NCBI GenBank assembly: GCA_023263045.1
Contig: JALQXU010000021.1
Location: forward strand, 1 to 11,897
Source: Pontimonas sp.
Lineage (GTDB): Bacteria; Actinomycetota; Actinomycetes; Actinomycetales; Microbacteriaceae
DNA: 11,897 bases
Direction: 5' to 3'
Both the position numbers and the translations under genes were made by a program. Within the stretch, counting starts at the first letter, position 1; the number at the start of each line of letters is the position of its first letter. Positions 11,625 to 11,897 of this stretch are shown piece after piece. The notes beneath the pieces are model-generated. The model made no database searches, was not told the DNA's origin, and worked only from the letters and a program-made list of their open reading frames with translations.

Positions 11625-11897
11625 GTCCTGCTGAGTTTCTGCCCGTGGACTGGACAGGGCAGCAGCCTCCTCCACTCGACCCGGACAAAATACCTGCTCA
11701 CGTTGCCCTGGTAATGGATGGCAATGGACGATGGGCGAATTCCCGGGGTCTTCCCCGAGTTGAGGGGCATAAGGCAGGGGAGTCCGCGTTACTCGATGTC
11801 GTCGCTGGAGCACTCCAGGTCGGGGTATCACACCTTTCTGTGTACGCGTTTTCCACTGAGAACTGGAACCGCTCACCCGAGGAGGTGCGATTCCTCA
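11621..11897 (+). CDS. uppS: Isoprenyl (probably undecaprenyl/decaprenyl) diphosphate synthase, N-terminal part (3' end outside window)
   Basis: The first 92 codons of a cis-prenyltransferase that runs off the window. The enzyme adds isopentenyl units in cis to make the polyprenyl carrier lipid for peptidoglycan and other cell-wall polymers. The catalytic region ALVMDGNGRWA carries Asp33, followed by RGLPRVEGHKAG and the FSTENWNR motif at 77-84. A roughly 25-residue extension precedes the motif, as is usual in actinobacterial enzymes. The ATG overlaps the recO stop (ATGA) and has a strong site, GGAGGTGG at 11609-11616. Linkage to recO matches the long-chain uppS of other actinobacteria rather than the short-chain paralogue, but product length cannot be told from this fragment. 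Confidence 0.93.
   Translation, partial: MSPAEFLPVDWTGQQPPPLDPDKIPAHVALVMDGNGRWANSRGLPRVEGHKAGESALLDVVAGALQVGVSHLSVYAFSTENWNRSPEEVRFL

Noticed and set aside
1..11897. Search for CRISPR arrays, insertion sequences, tRNA/rRNA genes, toxin-antitoxin or defence genes
   Set aside because: No spaced direct repeats, terminal inverted repeats with transposase, cloverleaf sequences or accessory gene families were seen; the window is filled by core genes.

Overview
The window is a dense, one-direction block of conserved housekeeping genes from a high-GC Gram-positive bacterium (Actinomycetota). The family Microbacteriaceae is the best guess. Pointers are the actinobacterial-type long LeuA, the Pro/Ala/Gly-rich N-terminal extension of HemW, a DnaJ2-type DnaJ whose first zinc repeat ends in Cys, frequent GTG/TTG starts, and starts that look leaderless. 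The placement rests on recalled family features, not on a search. I see no mobile element, phage gene, CRISPR array, tRNA or rRNA. No gap between genes exceeds about 150 bases.

Layout, all on the + strand: (1) 1-733, the 3' end of truB and a small four-helix membrane protein of unknown function. (2) 723-4897, hemW, then the heat-shock pair hrcA-dnaJ, then rsmE. A degenerate CIRCE operator lies in front of hrcA and a hairpin closes hemW. (3) 4941-8915, a tightly overlapped unit: HIT-family hydrolase, phoH, ybeY, a CNNM/CBS-domain membrane protein and era. Junctions overlap by 1 to 11 bases, so the unit is probably one transcript that starts leaderless at the HIT gene. (4) 8916-10824, leuA behind a regulatory leader that encodes a 16-residue peptide with four consecutive leucines. 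(5) 10881-11897, recO and the 5' part of an isoprenyl diphosphate synthase gene (uppS), joined by an ATGA overlap.

Functionally the block is dominated by ribosome and RNA maturation (TruB, RsmE, PhoH, YbeY, Era) and protein folding under heat stress (HrcA, DnaJ). HemW (haem delivery), LeuA (leucine synthesis), RecO (recombinational repair) and UppS (cell-wall lipid carrier) are embedded in it.

I found no novel multi-gene system. The most rewarding part is the leuA leader at 8936-9060. It has a -10-like box placed for a leaderless start, a Leu-rich leader peptide, an H-type pseudoknot candidate, and a 6-base match between the leucine codons and the leuA ribosome-binding site. Together these suggest ribosome-stalling control of leuA translation. 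Secondary points are the CIRCE-like operator, two tandem hairpins just inside hemW, an 18-base perfect palindrome inside hrcA, and a RecO that has lost three of the four expected zinc-finger cysteines.
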